The notes beneath the pieces were generated by a model, which was not told where the DNA came from, did not search any database, and was given only the letters and a program-made list of their open reading frames with translations. Shown piece after piece: positions 15,551 to 22,738 of a DNA stretch of 32,200 bases (positions are counted from its first letter, which is position 1; the number at the start of each line of letters is the position of its first letter). Made by a program: the position numbers and the translations under genes. Origin of the DNA: Planctomycetota bacterium (GTDB lineage: Bacteria > Planctomycetota > Planctomycetia > Gemmatales > Gemmataceae). The stretch spans positions 1-32,200 of the forward strand of contig JAJXWW010000055.1 of NCBI GenBank assembly GCA_021781415.1, in the 5' to 3' direction.

Positions 15551-16636
15551 GTGTCGCACTTACTCGTGCCGCCCTTGCCGCTCACCCCGCCGCAGTCCGA
15601 AGAGACACCCTTTTACGGTCGGCGTTATCTGCGACGTCTAGACGACCGCGGCCAAGAGTACCTGGAAGAAGTTCCGCTCACGCTCGAAGATGTGCTGTAT
15701 CCCCAAGAAGGAGACGAGATCCCCATGCGCCCGCAGCATCAGATCGAGTGCGCCTATCTCGCCAACGTCTTGAGGGCTCGTTATGCCGACGATTCGTCGT
15801 TCGCGGTGTTATCGGACTGTCTGATCGATTGGGGCGTGGAGGATCAACGAGGTTTGCAACCCGATGTCGCCGTCTTCGACGAGGTGCGCGTCGCGCCCGA
15901 TCCCCAAGCCGGGACGTTCCGTTTGTTGGAATCCGGCGGTCGCACGGTATTGACGGTAGAAATTGTTTCGCTGGACACACGAACGAACGATGTGGAACGC
16001 AAGCCGGTGGATTATCATCGTTTGGGAGTTCCGTTGTATGTGATACTCGATCAAGTGCGGAAGAATGGGCCGCGTATCTTGCACGGCTATCGCTGGACGC
16101 CGAGCGGCTATGAAGAATTGCCGTTGGATGCGGGCGGTCGCCTATTGCTCGAACCTGTTGGATTGCAGTTGGCTTTGGAGGACGGCTGGCTTGCCTGTTA
16201 CGATGCGAGTACGGGAGAACGCTTGGGCGATTACCACGAAATCGCCCAGGCTCTGAAGGAAGAACGAACCTTAAGACAAACCGCCGAAGAGCGGCAACGG
16301 CAAGAAGCCGCCGCCCGACTGGCCGCCGAAGAGCGGCAACGGCAAGAAGCCGCCGCCCGACTGGCCGCCGAAGAGCGGCAACGGCAAGAAGCCGCCGCTC
16401 GACTGGCCGCCGAAGAGCGGCAACGGCAAGAAGCCGCCGCTCGACAGGCTGCCGAAGAGCGGCAACGACAAGAAACCGCCGCCCGACTGGCCGCCGAAGA
16501 GCGGCAACGGCAAGAATCCGCCGCCCGACTGGCCGCCGAAGCACGGGCCGCTACCGCGTCGGATCGGGCACAAACCGCTGAAGAGCGGCTACGCGAATTG
16601 GAGGCGGAGGTGCGCCGTCTACGGGGAGAGTCTTGA
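15551..16636 (+). CDS. Uma2-family PD-(D/E)XK nuclease-like protein with repeat coiled-coil tail
   Basis: A 361-residue protein with GTG start behind GCGGAGGA. Residues about 60-225 match the Uma2 family (restriction-endonuclease-like fold): QHQIECAYLANVLRARY, then LQPDVAVFDE with Asp105, LTVEIVSLDTR with Glu137, and RKPVDYHRLGVPLYVI with Lys151. These acidic and Lys residues fit the nuclease core, but activity of this family is largely unproven. From residue 245 the chain is a coiled coil made of six 14-residue units AEERQRQEAAARLA, ending in TAEERLRELEAEVRRLRGE. Uma2 genes are highly multiplied in planctomycetes. The tail may drive oligomerisation. Confidence 0.85.
   Translation: MSHLLVPPLPLTPPQSEETPFYGRRYLRRLDDRGQEYLEEVPLTLEDVLYPQEGDEIPMRPQHQIECAYLANVLRARYADDSSFAVLSDCLIDWGVEDQRGLQPDVAVFDEVRVAPDPQAGTFRLLESGGRTVLTVEIVSLDTRTNDVERKPVDYHRLGVPLYVILDQVRKNGPRILHGYRWTPSGYEELPLDAGGRLLLEPVGLQLALEDGWLACYDASTGERLGDYHEIAQALKEERTLRQTAEERQRQEAAARLAAEERQRQEAAARLAAEERQRQEAAARLAAEERQRQEAAARQAAEERQRQETAARLAAEERQRQESAARLAAEARAATASDRAQTAEERLRELEAEVRRLRGES
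16283..16534 (+). repeat. Six tandem 42-bp repeats within the Uma2 gene
   Basis: The units start at 16283, 16325, 16367, 16409, 16451 and 16493, each 14 codons. Units 1 and 2 are identical at DNA level, and unit 3 differs from them by one silent base. Units 4-6 carry a few changes (RQA end in unit 4, ETAA in unit 5, ESAA in unit 6). A partial seventh copy begins at 16535 (gccgaagcacgg). Each unit equals two heptads, so gain or loss of a unit keeps both reading frame and coiled-coil register. Confidence 0.95.
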
Positions 16637-16667
16637 GCTTTCGACCTTATCTTGTATCAACTCGCCC

Positions 16668-17336
16668 TCATTGCTTCTTCTCGGCCGGATCGAGCATGAA
16701 TCCGCACAGCGGCACAGCTGTCAGCGCGCCGGCGATGGGTGCGGTTAGGTAGATCCACAAGTTGTCGAAGTTGCCACTCATCAGGGCCGGAGCCAGCGAG
16801 CGCGCCGGATTCATCGACGCACCGCATACCGGGCCGGCAAACAGCGCCTCCAAGGCGATGACGGAGCCGACCGCAACGCCAGCCATGATGCCCTTCTCCT
16901 TCGCGCCGGTTGAAACGCACAAGATCACGACCATAAGCAACAGCGTGAGGATAAATTCCAGCACGAACGATTGCCAGGGCGATCCCGCCGGGCGCGTGGC
17001 ACCGAGTCCGGTGTGATCGGGAAACAGCATCCGCAATACCAGGCTTGCCACGATTGCTCCGGCACATTGACTGAGGATGTATGGCCCGACCGAACGCAGC
17101 GAGAAGCGACGCGCGGCCAAGAAGGCCAACGTCACCGCCGGATTGAAGTGCGCGCCGGAGACGTCGCCCAGCGCGTAAATGAGAGCCAGCACGATCAGAC
17201 CGAACGTTAGGGCAATGCCGACGTGGGTGACGCTGCCGCGAAGATCGTTGACGACGATGGCTCCCGTGCCGGCGAACACCAGCGCGAACGATCCGAATAG
17301 CTCGGCCACGATTTTCCGCATCATCCGTCCCTTCAT
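16668..17336 (-). CDS. MIP/aquaporin-family channel
   Basis: A 222-residue protein with six membrane helices and two half-helix pore motifs, GAHFNPAVT (NPA at 65-67) and GASMNPARS (NPA at 176-178). The start ATG at 17336 shares its A with the stop codon of the upstream mbfA (TGATG), which implies translational coupling; ATG 17324 is an alternative. By hand alignment with E. coli AqpZ the selectivity-filter positions read Phe45, Ala164, Ala174 and Arg179, in place of Phe-His-Thr-Arg. Loss of the His suggests a wider pore than a strict water channel, perhaps passing glycerol, hydrogen peroxide or another small neutral solute; this is inference. Confidence 0.9.
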   Translation of the reverse strand: MKGRMMRKIVAELFGSFALVFAGTGAIVVNDLRGSVTHVGIALTFGLIVLALIYALGDVSGAHFNPAVTLAFLAARRFSLRSVGPYILSQCAGAIVASLVLRMLFPDHTGLGATRPAGSPWQSFVLEFILTLLLMVVILCVSTGAKEKGIMAGVAVGSVIALEALFAGPVCGASMNPARSLAPALMSGNFDNLWIYLTAPIAGALTAVPLCGFMLDPAEKKQ

Positions 17337-18277
17337 CACTCGTGCCCGATCAGCACGCCGGTAAGGAATACGAGGATGCCGCCAATAACCACTTGAAAGA
17401 GCGCCGAACTCCACGAGGTGTCCATATAGCGATGGCGTATCCAGGCGATGACGACCAATTCGACGGCCACGACGCTGACTGCCAAAATGGTGGCGATGTG
17501 GAAATCGGGGATTAGATAAGGCAGCGCGTGTCCCAACCCGCCCAGAGCCGTCATCGCTCCGCAAATGAGGCCACGCATCCACGGCCGGCCGCGCCCGGTC
17601 AGACTGCCATCGTCGGACAGCGCCTCGGCGAAGCCCATGCTGATACCCGCGCCAAGACTCGCCGCCAAACCGACGAGCAGTGTTTCCTTGTTATTGTGCG
17701 TGGCGAACGCAGCCGCGAACAACGGAGCCAGCGTCGAGACCGAGCCGTCCATCAACCCGGCCAAGCCCGGCTGCACCACTTGCAAGACGAATTCGCGCTT
17801 CCGCGCCGCCGCCTCCGAATCCGGTGCTTCGGCGATCATGTCTTCGGCCATGCGCCCGTGCTTGCGTTCCTCTTCGGCAAGGTCGCCCAACAGTTGACGA
17901 ATGCCGGCATCGGTCGCCTTCCGCGCAGCCGTTTCATAAAAGCGACTCGTCTCCAACTCCATCAACTCGGCCTGTTTGCGAACGGCATCCAATCCCAACG
18001 GCCGCACCAGCCAGACCGGCTTGCGTCCGACAAACCCCTTGACGTCTTGCCGCCGAATCAGCGGGATGTGATCGCCGTACCTGGCGCGATAGAGGTCGAG
18101 CAAGCGATGGCGGTGACCGTCTTCCTCGACCCGCATCTTGCGAAATTCTTCGGCCTGCGCCGGATAGCTCGTTTGCAGACCGTCGGCGAAATCGTCGTAA
18201 ATGCGAGCGTCTTCTTCCTCCAGCGAGATCGCCAAAGCAAGAATCTCCTGCTCGCTCAGACTCTTGAAACTGCGCAT
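17336..18277 (-). CDS. mbfA: Ferritin-like/VIT fusion iron exporter (MbfA type)
   Basis: A 313-residue protein. ATG 18277 is chosen because GAGGA lies 8 bases upstream; ATG 18292 lacks a ribosome site. Residues 1-150 are a ferritin/erythrin-like four-helix domain with metal-ligand motifs EEEDARIYDDF, EEDGHRH (ExxH at 52-55), MELETSRFYE and EEERKHGR (ExxH at 137-140). Residues 165-313 are a VIT1/CCC1 membrane domain: QPGLAGLMDGSVSTLAPLFAA, GISMGFAEALSDDG and GLICGAMTALGGLGHALPYL. This two-domain layout is that of membrane-bound ferritin MbfA, which exports iron and protects against iron and peroxide stress in alphaproteobacteria. It is coupled to the aquaporin gene downstream. Confidence 0.9.
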   Translation of the reverse strand: MRSFKSLSEQEILALAISLEEEDARIYDDFADGLQTSYPAQAEEFRKMRVEEDGHRHRLLDLYRARYGDHIPLIRRQDVKGFVGRKPVWLVRPLGLDAVRKQAELMELETSRFYETAARKATDAGIRQLLGDLAEEERKHGRMAEDMIAEAPDSEAAARKREFVLQVVQPGLAGLMDGSVSTLAPLFAAAFATHNNKETLLVGLAASLGAGISMGFAEALSDDGSLTGRGRPWMRGLICGAMTALGGLGHALPYLIPDFHIATILAVSVVAVELVVIAWIRHRYMDTSWSSALFQVVIGGILVFLTGVLIGHE

Positions 18278-18526
18278 GCGGTCGTTCCTCATCGGAGGGC
18301 GGCAAATCGAATCTCACGCCGAGGCGCAATGAGCGCCAATCGAATCAAGTAGAAGGCTTTATAGCGAATCCTCGACGGCCGCCGATACGCGCTCGATCCG
18401 ACAGCAAGGATCGCTTTGAGTGGATCCACCTTTTTGTTCCTCTAACTTCCCTATAAATCCCTCGCAACTGCGCATCGGATCGTTCACCGCGGCAGGGGAG
18501 ATCGACGAGCCTTGCAATCCACGGCG

Positions 18527-18549
18527 AACCGGCATCGTCCGCTGCCGGG
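18527..18549. repeat. REP-like palindrome, first of a pair
   Basis: The 23 bases start AACCGGCATCG and end CTGCCGGG, with inverted arms CCGGCA/TGCCGG. It matches the sequence at 18597-18619 at 20 of 23 positions, in direct orientation 70 bp apart. Confidence 0.65.
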
Positions 18550-18596
18550 TTTTCGTCCAGCACTCGGTAACTGATGTTGCTGTGTCTTGGTCCAGC

Positions 18597-18619
18597 AACC
18601 GGCAGCGGACGCTGCCGGG
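18597..18619. repeat. REP-like palindrome, second of a pair
   Basis: CCGGCAGC-GGAC-GCTGCCGG is a perfect 8-bp stem with a 4-base loop. Its left arm can alternatively pair with 18539-18548 (CCGCTGCCGG against CCGGCAGCGG, 10 bp), so the pair can form one large or two small hairpins. Confidence 0.65.
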
Positions 18620-18632
18620 TCTCCGAGAGCTG

Positions 18633-18659
18633 TTGCATCGGCGCGAGGTTCTTTATAAT
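18633..18659 (+). promoter_or_regulatory. Possible promoter of the VCBS gene
   Basis: A perfect TATAAT lies at 18654-18659. TTGCAT at 18633-18638 leaves only a 15-bp spacer; TGTTGC at 18631-18636 would give 17. Transcription would start about 50 bases before the ATG at 18718. Confidence 0.45.
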
Positions 18660-18717
18660 CAACTCCAGTGATCTTTCCCCGCCACGACATCCCGAATCCC
18701 TTTCACGAGGAACCTCC

Positions 18718-19959
18718 ATGCGAATGCGCATCCACCCACTGACTTCGCTGATCCCCCTCGCACTCGTCGTTCCGTTGCTCTTCGCTGCCGATGCGAAAAA
18801 AAGCGACGCTACCGGCATCACTTGGAAGAAGACCGTTCTCGACAAGCGCTTTCTCTCCGAAGGCGTGGCCGTCGCCGACGTGAACAAAGACGGCAAAATG
18901 GACGTGCTGAACGGCGAACTCTGGTACGAAGCGCCGGACTGGAAGCCGCACCGGATTCGGCCCGGCAAAGAGAACTACCGCGACGGCGAAAAGAACGTCT
19001 ACAGCAACAGTTTCGCCTGCTGGCCCGAGGATTTGAATAAAGACGGTTGGATGGATCTGATCGTCGTAGGCTTCCCCGGCGCGCCGTGCCATTGGTACGA
19101 GAATCCCAAGGGCAAAGACGGTCTCTGGAAGGAACACACCATTTGGCACAGCGCCTGCAACGAGACGCCGATCTACGTCGATCTGTTCGGCAACGGCAAG
19201 CGCGTCCTGCTCATGGGCTGGCAACCCAAGGGTAAGGATAACGAAGGACAAATGGCCTATTTCACTCCGGGAGAAGATCCCACGAAGGAGTGGCAAATGC
19301 ACCCGATCAGCGAGCCAAGCACGAAAGGCCACGTCATCCCCGGTACCTTCCGTTTCGCGCACGGGTTGGGCGCGGGAGATGTCAACGGCGACGGCAAGCT
19401 CGACGTACTCTGCACCGGTGGCTGGTGGGAGCAACCCGCCAAACTCGACGAGAAGCCTTGGAAGTTTCACCCTGCCAAACTCGGCGACGCCTGCGCCGAT
19501 ATGTTCGCCTACGACATCGACGGCGACGGCAAGGCGGACATCCTCAGCAGCTCGGCCCACAACTACGGCATCTGGGCGCATCTGCAACGCCCCGGCACGG
19601 CCGGTGAGCCCTCCTTTCTCAAGAAAGATCTGTTCGCCCGACTCGTCTCACAAACGCACGCCATGCACTGCGTGGACATCAACGGCGACGGTCTGAAAGA
19701 TCTCGTAACCGGCAAACGCTTTTGGGCGCACGGCAACCGCGGTGACGCCGATCCCAACGCCCCGGCCAAGCTCTATTGGTTCGAGGCCAAGAAGAGCGGC
19801 GACGGTCTGATCGACTTCATACCCCACGAAATCGACGACGATTCGGGCATGGGCACGCAATTCACCATCGCGGATGTCAACGGCGACAAACTGCTGGACG
19901 TGGTAACATCGAACAAGAAGGGCGTGTTTCTCTTCGAGCAAGTGCGCGAGCGGAGGTAA
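18718..19959 (+). CDS. Secreted VCBS/FG-GAP repeat protein
   Basis: A 413-residue protein. ATG 18718 is chosen because GAGGA lies 6 bases upstream and a signal peptide follows (LTSLIPLALVVPLLFAADA). At least six calcium-binding-type loops of the pattern DxNxDGxxD are spaced along the chain: DVNKDGKMD, DLNKDGWMD, DVNGDGKLD, DIDGDGKAD, DINGDGLKD and a degenerate DVNGDKLLD. Such loops mark an integrin-alpha-like beta-propeller. Family members in planctomycetes are abundant exported proteins of unknown role, possibly binding carbohydrate or acting at the cell surface. No catalytic domain is visible. It is apparently monocistronic. Confidence 0.85.
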   Translation: MRMRIHPLTSLIPLALVVPLLFAADAKKSDATGITWKKTVLDKRFLSEGVAVADVNKDGKMDVLNGELWYEAPDWKPHRIRPGKENYRDGEKNVYSNSFACWPEDLNKDGWMDLIVVGFPGAPCHWYENPKGKDGLWKEHTIWHSACNETPIYVDLFGNGKRVLLMGWQPKGKDNEGQMAYFTPGEDPTKEWQMHPISEPSTKGHVIPGTFRFAHGLGAGDVNGDGKLDVLCTGGWWEQPAKLDEKPWKFHPAKLGDACADMFAYDIDGDGKADILSSSAHNYGIWAHLQRPGTAGEPSFLKKDLFARLVSQTHAMHCVDINGDGLKDLVTGKRFWAHGNRGDADPNAPAKLYWFEAKKSGDGLIDFIPHEIDDDSGMGTQFTIADVNGDKLLDVVTSNKKGVFLFEQVRERR

Positions 19960-19973
19960 CCACTCGGCGAACC

Positions 19974-20000
19974 GGTGGCGTCGGCTGCTGTAACGCCGTC
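19974..20000 (+). terminator. Possible terminator hairpin after the VCBS gene
   Basis: GGTGGCGT (19974-19981) can pair with ACGCCGTC (19993-20000) using two G-U pairs, with an 11-base loop, 15 bases after the stop codon. There is no T-run, so support is weak. Confidence 0.3.
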
Positions 20001-20088
20001 TCGGAGTTATCGTGAAACGAAACCGCGAGGGAGGCATCCGTGAGTCGGGACGAACTCGAAACCGCAGTCGGTTAACCGTACAGTGCTG

Positions 20089-20323
20089 CTCCCCTCTCCC
20101 CTGTGAGACTGCTGAAAAAGTCGGGTTATCGCTCAAGCGCGACAATGTGCGGCTTTGCAAACGCCATCGACGAGGATGAGCCAAAGCGAAACGGCGACTT
20201 TTTCAGCATTCTACTTGTACTCAGAGGTGAGGGGTTAGGAGAAAAGGAGTGGATTCGAGTCTCCTTTCGTCTCTTACCCCTCAAACTCCGCCCTCTCTCT
20301 ACTGAATACAGCGGACAGAGGAG
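20089..20323. repeat. Dispersed palindromic repeat, copy B (split by an insertion)
   Basis: Outside 20105-20218 this sequence matches copy A (14783-14911). GGTGAGGGGTT, GAGTGGATTCG and CGTCTCTTAC recur in the same order and spacing, and the left edge CCTCTCCCCTGT matches the reverse complement of copy A's right end. It occupies much of the 519-bp gene-free gap (19960-20478) before the sulfite reductase gene. Confidence 0.65.
20105..20215. mobile_element. MITE-like element of about 111 bp
   Basis: Perfect 14-bp terminal inverted repeats TGCTGAAAAAGTCG (20110-20123) and CGACTTTTTCAGCA (20195-20208) extend to 17 of 18 matching positions (20106-20123 against 20195-20212). An internal GCTTTG/CAAAGC pair (20152-20157, 20182-20187) adds a smaller hairpin. 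It lies inside copy B of the dispersed repeat and is flanked by TGT at 20102-20104 and 20216-20218, a possible 3-bp target duplication. It has no coding capacity, so it would need a transposase from a related full-length IS elsewhere; the IS family is not determined. Confidence 0.65.
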
Positions 20324-20400
20324 CTTATCAGACAGCCTCTCAATCCGATGTTTCTCCTATCTGGGCCTGTTGGTATAACCCATTCTGCGCCGAGAATGCC

Positions 20401-20428
20401 TTGTAAGATTCCGCAGAACGAGTATAGG
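20401..20428 (+). promoter_or_regulatory. Possible promoter of the sulfite reductase-msrB unit
   Basis: TTGTAA (20401-20406) and TATAGG (20423-20428) are separated by 16 bp, about 50 bases before the ATG at 20479. It lies just downstream of the repeat and MITE-like element. No sulfur-specific operator was recognised. Confidence 0.4.
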
Positions 20429-20478
20429 TAAATTGATCGGATTAGTGAACATTCCGGTGTGAGACAAGGACTGATCCT

Positions 20479-22302
20479 ATGTCAGGCGAAACGCGGCACG
20501 GCACGAATGGGACTGTCGAAAACGCGGCGAAGAAGCCCGCTCGGTCGGCGGTCGAGGGTATCAAGGAGAACAGCCGCGCCTTGCGCGGCACCATCGCCGA
20601 CGAGTTGGACAAAGACAGCGATCATTTTATCGAGCAAAATAAGCAGTTGCTCAAGTTTCACGGTACTTATCAACAAGAAGACCGCGATGCCCGCAAAGCC
20701 CGACGGGGCGAGGGACTCGGTAAGCACTATATGTTCATGGTCCGCTGCAAGATCCCCGGCGGGCGCGTTACGGCGGAGCAATATCTCGCTTTGAACGACC
20801 TGGCCGACGCTTACGGCAACAGCACCCTGCGTTTCACCAGCCGACAGGGCATTCAGTTTCACGGTATCTTAAAGTCGCACTTGAAGGATACGATTGCCGG
20901 TATCAATGCCACGCTGCTGACCACGTTGGGGGCTTGCGGCGACGTTTCGCGCAACGTCATGTGCTGTCCCGCGCCCTCTCGCCACGACCGCGTCCGCGAC
21001 GAGATGCAGACGACGGCGCGGCGTCTCGCGCTGCATTTCGCGCCGCGCAGCGCCGCCTATCACGAGATCTGGCTCAACGGTCAGCCGCTGGCACCCCTGA
21101 GCGAACATCATGGCAAGACACCGCCCCCCCTCACCCAACCCTCTCCCCCCCAGGGGGGAGAGGACAGGGTGAGGGGGACCGACGAGGAGCCGATCTACGG
21201 CAAGGTTTATCTCCCGCGTAAGTTCAAAATCGGCCTTGCCCTGCCGGACGACAATTGCATTGACGTGTACGCTCAGGATCTCGGCTTGTTGGCCCTGGTC
21301 GAAAACGGCGCGATCGCGGGATACAACCTTCTGGTCGGCGGCGGCATGGGCATGACGCACGGCAACGCCAATACCTTCCCGATGTTGGCCGTGCCGATTT
21401 GTCACGTCCCCGCTGCCGATGCGATCGACGCAGCCGAGGCGGTGGTGAAGCTTTTCCGCGATCACGGCAACCGCGCCGATCGCAAGCGCGCCCGCATCAA
21501 ATACGTCGTCCACGAGTGGGGGGCCGAGAAATTCCGCGACGTGCTGGCCGGTTATCTCGGCATCATGCCCGAACCGGCGCGCTCCGTCGCCGTCACCGGC
21601 TTCCCCTTGCATCTCGGTTGGCATCCGCAGGGAGACGGCAAATGGTACTATGGGCTGAGCGTTGAGAATGGCCGCGTCAAGGACGATGGCTCCGTGCGCC
21701 TGCGTTCCGCTCTGCGAACCATCGTCGAACGCTTCCGTCCGGAATTGCGGTTGACCGGAATGCAAGACGTATTGCTCTGCAATCTGGATAGCAATTCTCT
21801 TCCTGTCCTCGAAAAGATTCTCGACGAACACGGCGTGGTGCGCCCCGAATCCATCGGCCTCCCGCGCCTTCACAGTATGGCTTGCCCGGCCATTCCGACG
21901 TGCGGGCTGGCGATCTCGGAGGCCGAACGCGCTTTGCCCGGCATCCTGGACGAACTGGAAGCGCTGCTCCATTCGCTGGGGCTGGAGCGCGAAACGCTGG
22001 GCGTGCGCATGACGGGCTGCCCCAACGGTTGCGTGCGTCCCTATCAGAGCGACATCGGCATTGTCGGTCGCAGTGGCGACAAGTACGTCCTCTATGTCGG
22101 CGGGCGCATCCAGGGCGACCGCATGAATTTTCAACTCAAAGACCTCGTGCCGCGCGACGAGATCGCCACCACGTTGGAGCCGTTGTTGCGCCGTTTCAGG
22201 GATGAGAAGCGAGCCGGAGAGAGTTTCGGCGATTACTGCCATCGCCTCGGTGCCGACCGGACGCGCGCGTTGTTGCCGGCTCACGAGACAAGTACGATCT
22301 GA
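20479..22302 (+). CDS. sir: Assimilatory sulfite reductase hemoprotein (siroheme, 4Fe-4S)
   Basis: A 607-residue protein behind AAGGA. It reduces sulfite to sulfide with six electrons; the electron donor (ferredoxin or a flavoprotein) is not encoded nearby. The N-terminal block [16 protein letters not shown] and siroheme region [30 protein letters not shown] are present. The cluster-bridging cysteines are C469 and C475 (ACPAIPTCG) and C514 and C518 (GCPNGCVRP), spaced as in sulfite reductases. Nitrite reductase of the same superfamily is the main alternative, but the N-terminus and the [10 protein letters not shown] block favour sulfite. A palindromic repeat at 21126-21177 adds about 20 residues near position 215. 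msrB follows after 26 bp. Confidence 0.88.
   Translation: MSGETRHGTNGTVENAAKKPARSAVEGIKENSRALRGTIADELDKDSDHFIEQNKQLLKFHGTYQQEDRDARKARRGEGLGKHYMFMVRCKIPGGRVTAEQYLALNDLADAYGNSTLRFTSRQGIQFHGILKSHLKDTIAGINATLLTTLGACGDVSRNVMCCPAPSRHDRVRDEMQTTARRLALHFAPRSAAYHEIWLNGQPLAPLSEHHGKTPPPLTQPSPPQGGEDRVRGTDEEPIYGKVYLPRKFKIGLALPDDNCIDVYAQDLGLLALVENGAIAGYNLLVGGGMGMTHGNANTFPMLAVPICHVPAADAIDAAEAVVKLFRDHGNRADRKRARIKYVVHEWGAEKFRDVLAGYLGIMPEPARSVAVTGFPLHLGWHPQGDGKWYYGLSVENGRVKDDGSVRLRSALRTIVERFRPELRLTGMQDVLLCNLDSNSLPVLEKILDEHGVVRPESIGLPRLHSMACPAIPTCGLAISEAERALPGILDELEALLHSLGLERETLGVRMTGCPNGCVRPYQSDIGIVGRSGDKYVLYVGGRIQGDRMNFQLKDLVPRDEIATTLEPLLRRFRDEKRAGESFGDYCHRLGADRTRALLPAHETSTI
21126..21177. repeat. Palindromic repeat inserted in frame within sulfite reductase gene
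   Basis: Nested arms CCCTCACCC/GGGTGAGGG (21128-21136 with 21067-offset partner 21167-21175) and CCTCTCCCCCC/GGGGGGAGAGG (21140-21150 with 21153-21163) form an almost uninterrupted hairpin with a 2-base loop. The modules are the same as in copies A and B at 14783 and 20089. In frame it encodes [19 protein letters not shown] between [14 protein letters not shown] and [15 protein letters not shown], where homologues from memory have a short loop. Confidence 0.8.
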
Positions 22303-22328
22303 TTCGCCACCGCCTTGAAGGAGCCGCG

Positions 22329-22733
22329 ATGGAGAAAATACACAAAAGCGATGAGGAATGGCGCTCGTTGCTGACGGACAAACAGTTTAAGGTCGCGCGC
22401 CAAAGGGGTACGGAGCCAGCGTTCGCCAACGAGTATTGGGACAACCACGCGGCTGGCGTGTACCGCTGCGTCTGTTGCGGTCAGACGTTGTTCGACGCGG
22501 CGACGAAGTTCGATTCCGGCACGGGCTGGCCGAGTTTTTGGACGCCGTTGGAAAACGACCGTCTTCTGCTGCACGAGGATCGCGGCTGGTTCATGGTTCG
22601 CACCGAGGTTTGTTGCAGCCGATGCGACGCGCATCTGGGCCACGTTTTCGACGACGGCCCCCAGCCGACTGGTCTGCGCTACTGCATGAACTCCGCCGCC
22701 TTGAAGTTCGAGCCGCGCGAAGAGAAACCGTAG
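22329..22733 (+). CDS. msrB: Peptide-methionine (R)-S-oxide reductase MsrB
   Basis: A 134-residue protein behind GAAGGAG, normal length for a single-domain MsrB. It reduces methionine-R-sulfoxide in proteins. Zinc is held by C47 and C50 (CVCC) and C96 and C99 (CSRC). The catalytic Cys is C119 in [11 protein letters not shown], and the substrate pocket contains GTGWPSFW and [10 protein letters not shown]. No signal peptide is present, so it acts in the cytoplasm. It lies 26 bp after sulfite reductase and is probably co-transcribed, joining sulfide production with repair of oxidised methionine. It converges with treY 5 bp away. Confidence 0.95.
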   Translation: MEKIHKSDEEWRSLLTDKQFKVARQRGTEPAFANEYWDNHAAGVYRCVCCGQTLFDAATKFDSGTGWPSFWTPLENDRLLLHEDRGWFMVRTEVCCSRCDAHLGHVFDDGPQPTGLRYCMNSAALKFEPREEKP

Positions 22734-22738
22734 ACGAT

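Larger units (their letters stand above)
18278..18717. other. Divergent gene-free region with paired palindromic repeats
   Basis: These 440 bases lie between mbfA and the VCBS gene; no credible coding frame was found. They hold two related palindromes (annotated separately) and a predicted plus-strand promoter. A short hairpin GTTGCTG/CAGCAAC (18576-18582 with 18593-18599) lies between the palindromes. On the mbfA side a TATAAA-like box is present but without a matching -35 element; no iron-regulator site could be assigned by eye. Confidence 0.45.

Noticed and set aside
16283..16534. Regular repeats that could be mistaken for a CRISPR array.
   Set aside because: The units are contiguous with no unique spacers, keep one reading frame and encode a heptad coiled coil.
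16271..16573. Open frame on the minus strand encoding a repetitive Gly/Phe-rich peptide (GGQSGGGFLPLPLF).
   Set aside because: It is the antisense shadow of the tandem repeats in the Uma2 gene; a repeat unit of 42 bp without stops keeps every frame of that unit open or closed together.
20869..22284. Long minus-strand open frame opposite sulfite reductase.
   Set aside because: It is an antisense shadow in GC-rich DNA; the plus strand has all siroheme and cluster motifs.
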